The translations under genes were made by a program, and so were the position numbers. This document shows positions 22,380-33,229 of a DNA stretch of 64,000 nucleotides, piece by piece. Location: NCBI GenBank assembly GCA_021432635.1, contig MU270023.1, forward strand, positions 1 to 64,000, written 5' to 3'. The stretch comes from Thozetella sp. PMI_491. Its lineage: Eukaryota > Ascomycota > Sordariomycetes > Chaetosphaeriales > Chaetosphaeriaceae. The notes beneath the pieces were generated by a model. It saw only the letters and a list, made by a program, of their open reading frames with translations, had not been told where the DNA came from and did not search any database. Numbering within the stretch: position 1 is the stretch's first letter; every line of letters starts with the position of its first letter.

Positions 22380-24235
22380 CTAGATGCAATAACTCTGGAT
22401 TTGGAGAATAAACCGGTAAGCAGGGTGAGCACTACCAATGCGCCCCTCATGAATCCATCGCTGCCTCTCCTCGCTCTCCGGAGCATCCCTGATGCGGTTC
22501 TGTCTCCTGCGATAGAGATATATTCCAATGACGAGCACAAAGCATCCAAGGACCGAGGCGGTGGAAACGCTCTCGTTCACGATGTACTGTCTGCTACCGT
22601 CTTGCCCTTAAAATCTGGCCAATCTAGCGCATTGAGTTAGCATTTGCGGCATTGAAGCCACGGAAGTACTCACCACTACCCCGGCACAATTGCCCCGTGG
22701 TCATGATGATGCTGAGGCAGTCACCTGCTTGCAGTAACTGGCATGCCTGTTCAGCATCCATACATAATTCAGTCCGAGCATGCACTGAGAAACATGAGCA
22801 ATGATGTCCTGAATCAGTAACGGGGACAACCGGGTACACCTACGTAGTGGGCTGGGACGACGAGAAAGCAGGATAGTACCCTTTTCTGCCGCAGAGGTAC
22901 TGCTAGAAGAATCGCGTACCCAATGACAATGAAATTACAGTCGGGTATCATAAACATGGTCCGCTTCTGGAGCGCGTCTGAGAAGAACGAAGCCGTGATA
23001 TAGATTGCGACACCCCATGCATAGATCGGCACGGTCAATAACTGCGTGAGCACCGAGTCGAAACCGAACGAGCTGACTAGCGTCGGGAGGAAGGTCGAGA
23101 TGCCGAAGGAGGATATCGGTCAGGAACTATATCGCCACGCTCAGATAGATCTTCGCGTCCCGGAACGTCTTCTACACCTAGATTTTATCTAAGCACTCGT
23201 GGAGACGCAAGTAAGCATCGTGCTTCTCTGTCCGAATGTGCAACACCCGCTTTTCTTCCTCCTTGAGAAACTTGGCATCCTCGAAAAAGTCCGATATGAA
23301 CGCCCATAGGCGCACGGCGATGCCCCCGACAAGTGCCCCTTCGACAATAAACAGCCGCGGACACCCAGCAATGCCATATCAACCGTCCAATTTCAGGAGC
23401 GCGTAGGCAAATAGGCCACCAAAGCCACCAGACAGGCCAGTCAAGATGTAGAGATACGTAAACCGCCGACCCTGTTCCTTGGGGGTCTAGAACATGCTAG
23501 CCTACCTGATCTGTCAGCAGCCATGGCCGCGAACCGCACCCCGGAGTGCTTACGTCAGGGTGATGACCAGGGCAGGATACATGCCCGACTCGAAGAGTCC
23601 GATGAGGATGCGAGAAATGTAGAGCTGGGGCACGGTCTTCATGAAGCCCGTGCCGAGGCAAGTCAAGCTCCAGCCGAGCCTAGCCATTAGCTAGTCAGCT
23701 CTTAGGTAAACACGTGCACTTAGGCTAACGAGAACTAACATGAACAATGGGATCAACCTGCTAGGTCGGATTTTGTTGACTAGCAGAGACCCAGGGATCT
23801 CGAAAGAGACATAGCTACGTAGTATAATGTTAATTAGCATCTATAGATCGCTCGTGGGTGGAGCGATAAGGCGTATGTAGCGCAGAGTAAAAGCACGGTA
23901 TCTAGGAAATACGAGGTAATTAACGGATGTGTCAGAAAAATAAGACATGTCAGATTCTTACTCGCAAGTTGTTGAGAATACATACCCAAATCCAGCAGGA
24001 GACCCGCGGTGGCAGCATTCCCAATATCGGATCAGTCTAAATAAGCTGAAAAACAAGATAGTGAGAAGGGGGTCTAGGTAGAGATTTACCTTGCGAAGCA
24101 GATCGGCCTCTTGGCTTCGGGTCGGTGTAGAATGTGTCATCATCTTCCTCCGCGATGGGCAAGACATCAGCCTTCTCAACTGACGAGCAACACCGGGGTG
24201 TTAGACTCGAGTGCGATAGGTTCCTTGGCAGACAT
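22380..24235 (-). pseudogene. decayed Dal5/allantoate-permease-type MFS transporter
   Basis: Pieces of one MFS anion:cation symporter can be followed in order on the minus strand: a start MSAKEPIALESNTPVLL (24235), EADLLRKVNLYLDPLLTILF, SDIGNAATAGLLLDLG, SFEIPGSLLVNKIRPSRLIP, ISRILIGLFESGMYPALVIT, YILTGLSGGFGGLFAYALLK, FIVEGALVGGIAVRLW, LLTVPIYAWGVAIYITASFF, and a polar tail IYLYRRRQNRIRDAPESEER. The frame is broken repeatedly: TGA at codon 20, a stop just before the IGNAAT segment, TAG within the piece after ITLT, TGA after LLKLDG, TAG in YLSVAI*FLTDI (which looks like a former CAG), and at least two frameshifts (about 24040 and 23110). The loop motif that should read GWRWLFIVEG is eroded to GCPRLFIVEG. 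No splicing scheme removes all lesions. Living relatives import nicotinate, allantoate, pantothenate and similar acids. It lies 440 bases downstream of the MmgE/PrpD gene on the same strand, so the two may once have worked together. Confidence 0.8.
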
Positions 24236-24674
24236 TGTACAGATTATAGCAAGTTATAACAGAAGCAGGAAAACCGAGCGCACTTAGGAATGATGGCTAG
24301 CCAAAGTCAATACAAGTAGTTATGTTATACTCCTGTCGGGAGTACAACACCTCGCTTGTGGACATTGCCGTCCGCGAAAATGGTTCCATATATTAGCTGG
24401 AGGCGTATTCGAGGAGAAATGAATGGTCGATGGGTGAATGAACGATCAAGAGCACAGAAAAAAGGGTTTTGTCGTCCTCGTGAAACCACCAGCGGGCGCA
24501 ACACTCCTGTCACAGACCAGTAGTAAGAAATAAGCCATAGTAATTTTCTTAGTCGTACGGCATCTCGGTTAGGGTGGCTGCGTAAGCTGCCTAGTTTACT
24601 GTCGCTTTATCTCTAAGCTGGTATATACAGTACATAGACACAAATCAGGACCCTTCATGCATGCATTTTATGAT
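24236..24674. other. intergenic spacer
   Basis: AT-rich spacer between the dead transporter and the MmgE/PrpD gene. No recognisable content apart from the 3' flank of the latter. Confidence 0.5.
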
Positions 24675-26093
24675 TTATAGCTTGGCCATGGCACCACTCG
24701 TCCCCCGGATCGGCGCCGTCATCACCTCTACCAGCTGCCTCACATCGCCAACCTTCTCGAGGTCATCCACCAGCGTAATAAGCTTTTCTCGAGAATCGGT
24801 TGGGAGTTTTTCGGCCGAAAAGTCCCAGCACCGGCGGAACTTGGCCAGGTGCTGCTCTCTCGTGAGCCTCCGGGTAGGGCTCGCAAGCATCTGCTCGCAT
24901 TTCCAGCTCTTGGTCTGGCCGTTCTTGAGCCGCATGTCTACCGAGACAGGAATAAGGGCATTGGGATCCGACCCGCCGTCAGACACCATCTTAATCCGCT
25001 TGGCAACCTCATGAGTCTTGGAGTCGGTGAGCTCGGCACCTCGATAGTGCGCCAGGTCGATATGGCCATTGAGCAGCACCTTCGCCCCGATGTACGACAT
25101 GCAGAGACGCGCATAGTTCGGAAGTGGGTCTGGGAGATCCGGCCGAGCGCATAGCCGGGCTGTGACGGGTGGTCCGGTGATAGTCACGCTATCGACGTCG
25201 TCTGGCTTAATCTTGGCGCCGCCCTCGTTCTGCATCAGGACTAAGAGGCCTTCGACGCCGCCATGGGTTGCTCGGCCTGCAGGGTACGGCTTGTGGCTCA
25301 GTTCGCTGATCAGCCAGCGCTTCTTCGCCAGTACCACGCGGGTGTCGGTGAGATCCCATTCCGGTTCGTAGAGTGGGAAGTATCCGTAAGGTCCTTCAAA
25401 CACGTCTTTGAAACCAGGGAGGCCCGCTCGCACAAGGTCGCATGCCTGGAGCGCCGCGCGGCTGTTCATGCCGACCTGCATAGGCAGCGCCGTGCTACCC
25501 TCAACGTGTGGCTGCAGTGTGCCGCTAGTCTGGGCGTACACAAGCCCAAGCGCATGCACCAGGGCTTCATGCGAGAGTCTCATCAAGCGTCCAACCGCTG
25601 CCGTGGCTCCGAACCCTCCGGCTGTGGCGGGACGGAAGAAGCGCATCGCCGCCCTGCACGCGATGCCGAGACCGGCCGAGATGTTAACACCAATTGCGCA
25701 GGCGACGATAAGGTCCTTGCCCGAGACACCCCCGTGCCGCTCTGCGAAAGCGATAATGGCAGGGAGCGATGTAGCCAAGGGATGCAGCACCGCTCCCTCA
25801 TGGACGCAGTCGAACTCTTGGCAGTGTATCTGGTAGCCGTTGGCCATGGCCGCCAAGCCGGCGGGCACACGCTTTCTCCGGCCCCATAGCGTAGCCTCCT
25901 CGCCGGTACCCCAGGTGTCGGCGGCGCGTATGAGGCTGTCGGCACCAAACGCCGAGGAGCCTGCAATGCCAACGCCGAAAGTGTCGAGGATAAATACCTT
26001 TGCTTGGGCAATGGCGTCTGGCGTCAAGTCTTCGTACTGTACGCTCAATGCATGGGTTGCGAACTCCTCGGCTAACAACGGTGAGCTAGCCAT
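24675..26093 (-). CDS. MmgE/PrpD family dehydratase or decarboxylase
   Basis: A single exon of 472 residues from the ATG at 26093 (MASSPLLAEEFATHALSVQYE). The frame stays open upstream to 26462, but that extension is low in complexity and unlike the family. MmgE/PrpD hallmarks are present: an all-helical N-terminal domain with VFILDTFGVGIAGS, GYQIHCQEFDCVHEGAVLHP (the His-rich active-site loop), RFFRPATAGGFGATAAVGRL, and LISELSHKPYPAGRATHGGVEGLL (the conserved KPYPxCRxxH region, with Ala in place of Cys), followed by the smaller C-terminal domain. Characterised members are 2-methylcitrate dehydratase (PrpD) and cis-aconitate decarboxylase (itaconate formation); fungal genomes carry many paralogues of unknown substrate. 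No methylcitrate-cycle partner genes are nearby. The decayed MFS transporter lies directly downstream on the same strand. Confidence 0.87.
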   Translation of the reverse strand: MASSPLLAEEFATHALSVQYEDLTPDAIAQAKVFILDTFGVGIAGSSAFGADSLIRAADTWGTGEEATLWGRRKRVPAGLAAMANGYQIHCQEFDCVHEGAVLHPLATSLPAIIAFAERHGGVSGKDLIVACAIGVNISAGLGIACRAAMRFFRPATAGGFGATAAVGRLMRLSHEALVHALGLVYAQTSGTLQPHVEGSTALPMQVGMNSRAALQACDLVRAGLPGFKDVFEGPYGYFPLYEPEWDLTDTRVVLAKKRWLISELSHKPYPAGRATHGGVEGLLVLMQNEGGAKIKPDDVDSVTITGPPVTARLCARPDLPDPLPNYARLCMSYIGAKVLLNGHIDLAHYRGAELTDSKTHEVAKRIKMVSDGGSDPNALIPVSVDMRLKNGQTKSWKCEQMLASPTRRLTREQHLAKFRRCWDFSAEKLPTDSREKLITLVDDLEKVGDVRQLVEVMTAPIRGTSGAMAKL

Positions 26094-28169
26094 GATTCCG
26101 GAGATGGGAGAGATCTTCCTCTTTGGACTAGGTTTCAACTGGTATGCAGTATTTTCTACCGGAATAATGAGAAGACTGGAAAGTGTACTAGAGATCTTTT
26201 TACGCCTACGTAAAGACTCAGAAGCCCGAGACGAGCAGCTGTGAGCGTTATCAACCGGGTCCCGGTCCCGATCGGCACGGCTTCCGATGAGACCAAAGTG
26301 GGTCACGGTATCTGGCTGCCGACCCCCTCCGATGGAAGCGCGGTATAGGATGGAGCTAACTACAGAATAGTGCATTCTAGCGGACAGCCTTGCAATTCGA
26401 GGAGGGCTCATCGGCGAGGAGGTGCATCCTGTCAACATTTCCCAGCTGGCTGAGGCCATCACGTCGTCAGCCTCTGGAGAGGCGTAAAAGGTCTCAGGCG
26501 GCTCGCATCCCGCACTTCACGATGCACGAATGCGGTAGAACTGATTCGCCTGCCTGTCTCAGCCTCCTTCCACTATGCCGGGATCTACATAGCCACTTGC
26601 AGGAAGCCGGAAGTAGTGGAGGCAAGGCCCACGGCACAAGCTGAGCAGGCTAGAGACAAGCTGCTGGAGTTGCTTGCGGCGGATGCCCGGGTTAGAGGCT
26701 GCGAGGATGCTTGCAGGGAAGCTACACTTGCTTCTCAAAGGGATTTTTTTGGGGCCGAACAGGTCAATAATATTGGGATTACCTTAACTTTTAGGTCTCC
26801 TGCCCAGCAGAAGAAAGTCCGTCCTTCTGTCGGTGTGCTTACAGCCACAATGGGTGTCTCAATGAAGATCACAGCTCGACTTCATAAGAAGCCATTGTAT
26901 CCTAACCCGACCCCTCGAAGTAGCAGTTAGAATGATTTGAAACATTGCACTACAGCTCTGTGAGCAATGCCGTTAAATTTAACAACGACATCTCTTCGGC
27001 ATTACCGTCACGCCTTGCGGCTGCAGATGTCCACGCCTTCCGCCACCAGCGCGCCTGTAAGTGTGTGGCTCAGCTCAGTTTACTTCACTCGCCTGGGATG
27101 GGTTCAACACAGATCCGTTCATCTTAACGCCGATAGAGCCTTGAACATCCCCTTCGGCTTGGCCCAGACGTGGATCAGGCACCGCACTTGCCGATGTGTG
27201 CTTGAAGAATGTTCCAGAAGCAGGCCCGAGGACATCCGACCTGGACTCTGACATATCGCGCAGGCCGCTTTCTTTCTTGCCTGGATTTGCATGTCAGTTG
27301 GCTGGGATGTTTTGGAGACTTAGGCCATGTGGCGATGATTAGTGGCGCTTATCCACGCCGCCGCGGTATTAGATCGTGCTCAACTGAACCAAACACGGCC
27401 CGAGGGCTGTCCTCCCCACAAACGATCTTCACATAAATTTCCGAGGTATCAATTGTTGGGGGAAATGGGTTCCGTTTCTAGCGAAAAGCTGGGGTCCCGG
27501 AATATTAACGACACCAATAAGAGACGGAATGCCCCCGTTGATACTCAAGGAATCACTACGGTCTCGATAAGTCGTACATATCTCCGATAGTAGTGAGATA
27601 GGATTTGCCTCGCCACGTCGCAGAAGCCCTTTCCACGATGAAAGCCTAGACCTGCAATGCGAAGTTCAGGCCATATCAACGACTACCGAAAACGAAGATC
27701 TGTTTGGGTAGATGCACAGGAGCGGCTTGGTCTACCGAGAATGAAGATCCGTTTTGAGGCCGCAGCAGGGCGGCTTGGGCAGGTCTATATGGCAATTCTT
27801 CACCAAAATGCAAGCCAATGTAGTGGGTACTGGCCCGAGAGCCTGGATCCCCCGTGGCGGGCTGAAGAAGGCTGCAATTATTCTTCCGGCTGGCGTCAAT
27901 GTCCGAGGGGTGGAGACAAGGTCCGAGCCTGAGCCCCTAGTAATGGGGGGCGGCACCAGTAGAACGGGGGTGGCGCCGACGGATCGATCGACCCAGGCAC
28001 CTACGAAGATACACTCAACATCGCAATGGCCGACATCAACTCAGAGCACTTTGCTCTCAGTGCGTGTGTCAAAATCCAAGAAAGTGAAGTAAGAGGGCCT
28101 CATAGCTCCGAATGCTGCGATACTCTGAGACGTAGCGATGTTGGCCTCACTGCCCGCCTCCGAGCTTCC
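26094..28169. other. gene-free stretch, about 2 kb
   Basis: Short frames only. The 104-codon frame at 26616-26930 and the frames at 27342-27590 and 27657-27932 are not recognisable. Two segments about 150 bases apart (near 27505 and 27678) translate to similar words (NINDTNKRRNAPVDTQ and HINDYRKRRSVWVDAQ), which hints at an old duplicated or decayed coding piece. Confidence 0.4.
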
Positions 28170-28177
28170 TATAAAAG
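28170..28177 (+). promoter_or_regulatory. TATA box of the repeat-peptide gene
   Basis: TATAAAAG about 200 bases before the ATG at 28375. A consensus-quality TATA element; it fits a strongly or conditionally expressed secreted-protein gene. Confidence 0.5.
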
Positions 28178-28374
28178 GGTAGCTGGTCGTCGTTGATGAT
28201 GCCAAAAATTCGACATCATCGCCTTCCATCAGCACACAGCTTCTAGTCCCACCATCTAACTCTAACTCCGGCTGTCGAGAAAGCACGAACTGGTTTCCAA
28301 TCTTGAAATTTCTCCCTAGGCCTTCTGTCCACTGCTTTGCCATCTTCCCCACTTGCCCAAAACTCTCTTTCACA

Positions 28375-29297
28375 ATGGTTGCTCCGCCCATTTTCCTCCT
28401 CGCCGTGTTGGCTGCGCTTGCCAACGCCGCCCCAGTTGATGTCGCCAATGAGGAGAACATTTTCAAGGAGAGACAAACCGCCAACTTGCCTGGTGGCGGA
28501 TCAATCTCCCATGACGGCGGCGGCTCTTTCAGCGGCTCTCTTAATGGCGGGTCCGTCGGGGGGCAACTCTCTAGCGGCGGCATTAGCTTCCAGCCTGCCA
28601 ATGGAGGTCCAGCCGTAGGTCTTCCCCCATCGCATCTGCTATCACCAAGGCCGCGCGAATTCGTTTGAGAAGTCCACTTCAGCACGCTAACGCTTCCACA
28701 ACAGGTCTCAATTCCAGGCTCTGGGTCCAGTAAGATGGCTCGGCAAAACAATGGCGTAAGCGAGTCCGGAGTCTAGCTGTAGGTGCCACGCACTAACAAA
28801 CATGCCAGGTTCCCCCAGGCTTCGCGGGCGGCGCTGGTCCTCAGAGCCCCTCAGCGACCGGCTTGCCTCCGGGTGAGGTCAACCCTTTCCCAACCTTCAC
28901 CGGCGGCGTTGGGAAGTTGAGGGCCAGGCAAACCAGCGAGCCCGATCCTCTCCCAACCTTCACTGGGGGTGTTGGGAAGTTGAGGGCCAGGCAAACCAGC
29001 GAGCCCGACCCTCTCCCAACCTTCACCGGCGGCGTTGGGAAGTTGAGGGTCAGGCAAACCAGCGAGCCCAATCCTCTCCCAACCTTCACCGGCGGCGTTG
29101 GGAAGTTGATGGCCAGACAAACCAGTCAGGTAACTATACCTAAAATCGCTCGTCTCTACTGTGGGGTTACTAACATAAAATAGCTTTCCCCTCAGGCGAG
29201 TGACCCGCCGAGCAGTTTTCCAGGTTGCCAGGGTGGTGTTGGAAAGAGACAGAATGACTTCCCGGGCTGCCAGGGCGGAGTTGGCAAGATGGCCTAA
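28375..29297 (+). CDS. secreted repeat protein with recurrent Arg|Gln processing sites (multi-peptide precursor candidate)
   Basis: Exons 28375-28614, 28705-28755, 28809-29129 and 29196-29297 join in frame into 237 residues. A signal peptide (MVAPPIFLLAVLAALANA) leads to a Gly/Ser-rich region. Exon 3 then holds four tandem copies (the last partial) of a 21-residue unit PTFTGGVGKLRARQTSEPDP plus Leu, encoded by near-identical 63-base repeats starting at 28890, 28953, 29016 and 29079. Exon 4 carries a second, shorter unit twice: FPGCQGGVGKRQND and FPGCQGGVGKMA. Basic-Arg|Gln junctions recur seven times (KERQT, KMARQN, KLRARQ twice, KLRVRQ, KLMARQ, GKRQN); the last is a canonical Kex2 KR site. 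This layout (signal peptide plus repeats separated by basic sites) is that of fungal Kex2-processed repeat proteins, which include alpha-type pheromone and dikaritin RiPP precursors. No UstYa (DUF3328) or peptidase gene lies nearby, and the units lack the Tyr common in dikaritin cores. The product and role are unknown. Confidence 0.78.
28890..29129 (+). repeat. tandem 63-bp coding repeat, 3.8 copies
   Basis: Four consecutive copies of a 63-base unit (28890, 28953, 29016, 29079; the last stops at 51 bases, at the splice donor). Copies differ at only a few bases, e.g. ACC/ACT, GGC/GGG and GCC/GTC. The low divergence suggests recent expansion or ongoing homogenisation. Confidence 0.9.
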
Positions 29298-30933
29298 GTG
29301 GAAAATGTCTATGACATTAGCCAAAGCTACATGTGATACAATCGTGGTGTGGCGTGGAGAAATATGTGTCTTTGGGATTTTGTTTCTTTTCCTTTGTGGT
29401 CTCCTTGCTACTCATATTGTATAGGACGTTTAACTATAGATTCCGCTGTGCCATCGTCAGATTAGAATAAAAATGGAGCTGGTATTCTCTAACGTGGTTG
29501 CTTTGTGTCTTGCGAGTGGCACTCGAGGGGCATTTCTTGGTTGCCAAGCCTTTCAGGTGAGGACGGAAGCCCCCTGCATACCAACTCGTGCCGTAGTAAA
29601 GCAGCTCGCGACCCAGATGACGAAACCGGCGTATCCAAATTTGGTAGTCTACTCGGCGACACAAGCCCCCGCTCATGTCTCCGCCCTGCGCTGGTGGCAA
29701 GCAATCAGGCAACCATCAGGGAGCATTGCTGAGAATTGACTATTGACTACTGACACCTGGCATCTGGCGAGCTGGTACCTAGTTAATAGTTGACCGCCAT
29801 AACATGAGAGTTGTCATGATTACTTATGGCGCTGCCAGACCAGGTCCGTGAGCAACAGAGTGCCCGAGAGCATTCGCATTATCTAAGTGCAGCACGCTAT
29901 CCATAACGATTTGAAGTGATCCACATTGTAGTAATACAGGGGATATGGGAGGCTTACGAATAGGAATGATCCCGGTTGTCAGAGTGGATCTGGGTTAGGG
30001 CAGGTGATTTTTCATCATGGGTTATGGCACCGAAGCCGACGTTTAGATGGACCGCGGCTGCCGGGCCGCACGTAGATCAACTAGCTGCTGGATTTACAGA
30101 GTGCAGGCCTTATTCCGTAAGGGTATTCTTTTTCAATCGAGGTTTTCCCTCTACTCCCCCCATTCGCTCGCAGGTAGCACGGGAACGTGGCGAACTACTT
30201 TGGCAGGAGTTGTTAGTTTGAGCCTTGAGCAAAGTGGACCCCGAAGCAGCTAAAATACGCGTCGCCAGACCATGGCCCTAACGTCGTATGTTACAGTATA
30301 CACGTACGAACACGGACTGTTCGTGGACCGTTCGTGAGGCTCCAGCTTCCCGTGGGGCAGAGCTATGCGAGATATTTTATACACCGGGGTACCCTTGTCA
30401 AAATCCAACGTTACGCCAATGACGAGGAGCCTCGTTACTGGTCCATTTATTATACTTTCCTGCCATCAAAATCGGGCCAGCCCTTAGTGAAAGGCACTAC
30501 TTTGACGGCTAGGAGGCCTGGACTCAAATTCTTCACCTCGTTTCATACTCGGCAGGGTCTCTGGGACCAGGGGTCGGGGTAAACCACCCTTCCCTTGACA
30601 ATCATATATTGTCAGTGCCGATCCCGTCCGTTTACGTCCAACTTCAACTTGTCTTGTGTGTTCTTGATGTAACACCGCTGCCCCATTTGAAAATGGAGAC
30701 CGGTGCTGTCGAATATCCTCAGTTCGTGTGTTAAATACCCCTTAGCGATGTTTACTCTTCAGCATGTATTCCGTTCAGCCTTCATCTTCTACGCCTGGAG
30801 AGAGCTACAGGGATCTCCCTAGTTGTTCTTCTGCTTCTCAATTGTCATATTATATTGTTCCTCGCCTTCATTCCGGTGCTCTGCCTACCCCCCGATCCAG
30901 TCCACTCCACGAGAGTTAGGGAAGTAAGCAACT
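29298..30933. other. gene-free stretch
   Basis: Open frames up to 92 codons overlap on both strands (29434-29739, 30334-30582), with no recognisable domain. The end of the stretch (about 30740-30930) is pyrimidine-rich leader sequence before the PTH11-like gene. Confidence 0.45.
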
Positions 30934-32201
30934 ATGGCCGTTTCTGTTTCGGCCACCACGTTGCCCCTGGAGGGTCTCTCTTTAGCCATCTTCGTTGTTG
31001 CTGTCGTCTGCTGCGTCCTGTCATCCATAACTGTGGCTCTGCGGATATTGGTGCGGTTCCAGGACCGAGTGATCGGTTGGGACGATAAGTTCATGGCTTT
31101 CGGAGCAGTGGCCTTTATCGTGGAGTGCGGCCTCGGCGCATGGGCCGCCCAGGTTGGACTTGGGCGACGAAATGCGGATCTCAACGAGTATCTGATGGTG
31201 CAGAGCATTAAGTACTTGATGATCTGGATGCTAATGTACATCTTCTGCCTCGTGGTCGTCAAGACTTCCATTTGCCTCACCATGAGTCGCATTTGCGGGC
31301 CACAAAAGGTCTACCGTTGGGTTGTGCATGGCCTGCTAGCTCTGGTGGTAGCTAATTTCATCACGACAATGGTTGGCGTTCTGCTTTTATGCCAGCCCGT
31401 GGAGGCTAACTGGGACACATCACTGGTCCTCTCGGGGAAGGCTAAATGCGCAAGCATGAGCGCCATGATAGGACTGTCTTATACATCCACAGCCGTTTCG
31501 ATTGCAACCGACCTGGCAATTGCGGTGCTTCCGGGTTTCATCATCTGGAATACACAAATGCCCGTGAGAACAAAGGTTTCAGTATATGTCCTTCTGGGTG
31601 TTGGTTCGCTGTGGGTTTTCCCCTGTTTGAAGTCTCTGATCACTTACCAACTGAAGATTTCCTTCCAGAGCGTCTGTTTCAACCATCATACGGACCCCGT
31701 ACATCGAGTACTACAGGAATCCCACCAACGATCTTGCCTGTATGTAACCTAGTACAGACCGTCCAACTATACATATCTAACCCGTTTCTACTCGATTCAG
31801 ATCATATCGGAGGCATTCCCCTTTGGTCAATGATCGAGACCACCATCGGTCTGGTTACCGGCTCTCTACCCGCCCTCCGCCGTCTTATTACGCGTAGCAA
31901 GAGTGGCTCCAACACGAAAGCCTCGTCCGCGGGTCACAAGAATTCCGGCAACCAGCCCAACTCACTTGTCACTTTTGGCAGCCTTCCGGCACGCGGCACT
32001 AACTTTCGCAACACCAACGATATCGGTACTTTGGCAACAGTCCACGCTCGAGGCGACGGCGATTGGCAGCGCCTCCACGACTCGGATAACAGCTCACAAG
32101 ACAAGATCCTGCCCGCCGCCGGAATACGAAAGGACGAATCATTTACAGTATCGGTAGAGATGGATCCGATGGGAGATAATAGCAAAGCAAGGAAGAATTA
32201 A
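30934..32201 (+). CDS. PTH11-type / fungal rhodopsin-domain membrane protein
   Basis: Exons 30934-31610, 31669-31739 and 31801-32201 give 382 residues. Seven hydrophobic helices are visible, with family landmarks: VALRILVRFQDRVIGWDDKFM after helix 1, Gly/Ala-rich helix 2, YLMIWMLMYIFCLVVVKTSI (helix 3), a conserved CQPVEANWDTS loop, CASMSAMIGLSYTSTAVSIATDLAIAVLP (helix 5 with the D at the membrane edge), VRTKVSVYVLLGVGSLASVSTIIRTPYIEYY and IPLWSMIETTIGLVTGSLPALR. The tail of about 110 residues is polar and cytosolic. This is the large PTH11/SAT4-like fungal receptor family (no CFEM domain here), named after a Magnaporthe protein needed for surface sensing; most members have no known ligand. 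Introns are 58 and 61 nt. It lies 1.6 kb downstream of the repeat-peptide gene on the same strand. Confidence 0.87.
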
Positions 32202-33229
32202 GGTCTTGGATAGCAAGGCCTAGGTACAGCACAAGAAGCCAGGACAAGAGGTCTGCGTTCTGCGCTCTGCTAGGCAACAACCACCAACAGTAGTAAATAC
32301 GCGAATTAATGTACAATAGCAATATACGAAGAGAATCACTTCAGAGGAAACATCAAACCTTACAACTTCGGCTGCAGTTGAGTGCTGATCGAAAAAGCGA
32401 TGAAGTGAACGAGCGAGCGAGCGAGAAACGAGGGAGAACAGAAGGGGAGTAGAACGAAGAAGGAACTAAAAGAGCGGGGTTATCAGAGGAAAGAGACTTC
32501 AAAAGAAAAGGATATAAATTTGTCGATCACTTATTTTTTTTCCTACCTCATTTTTTTATTCGCCAGAGGCAAATGCTGGCCGCGTCTCGCGCGTTGGGGG
32601 CGACCAAGGATACCTAAGGTACACTCCCCTGCTCAAGGCGCTAAGGCAAGGGAGGGACCAGATGGGTGTAAGGATGTTGACTCGTTGGAAACTAGACAGA
32701 CCCATCCATTGAAAATGCGCAAGCGAGGGCATTATTAGCCAACACGATGTTTTCGTGTGCTGTGGACATCTAGGTAGTTCTCAGCCTACAGTGCCCATCA
32801 CACGGGAAGCGAAGAGGGGGGTAAGCTCAGCCACCTTCGGCCCTCTTCGCCCAATCTCTACGGAAGCATGGGCTAGAAATATGCCGGGTAGACCCTCTGA
32901 CATCAGTTTGATACTTGGATTTGGTAAGGCGGGGGCATGTATCCCGTACTTTTCCTGTTTGTTAGAGTAGGAGCTCATACCTTACATGGCAGTGGACCAC
33001 CAATTGTTTGGACAAGTCCATTTCGGGCGAGCTGTTCGGAGCAGAGGCCGGGTCATCCCCGTCCGTCCCCTGCATTTCCCAGAGATTTGAGTGCTCTGAT
33101 GGAACGGAGGCAGAGTATTTGACATCCTTGGGTGGCCGAGGAACGGAATCAGTTCTCTTTGGCTTTCTTGTCAAACGCATTTGCCTTCCATTCCTCGGCC
33201 CCTCTCGCAGACTCTGACATCATCGCACA
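32202..33229. other. intergenic stretch
   Basis: This contains a purine-rich GAGCGAGCGAGCGAG run near 32408 and T-rich tracts near 32530-32560. No gene is recognised. Confidence 0.5.

Noticed and set aside
28041-29324. Long minus-strand frames opposite the repeat-peptide gene (28041-28751 and 28851-29324)
   Set aside because: They mirror the repeated plus-strand units. The plus strand has a signal peptide, a good ATG context, a TATA box and in-phase introns, and the minus strand has none of these.
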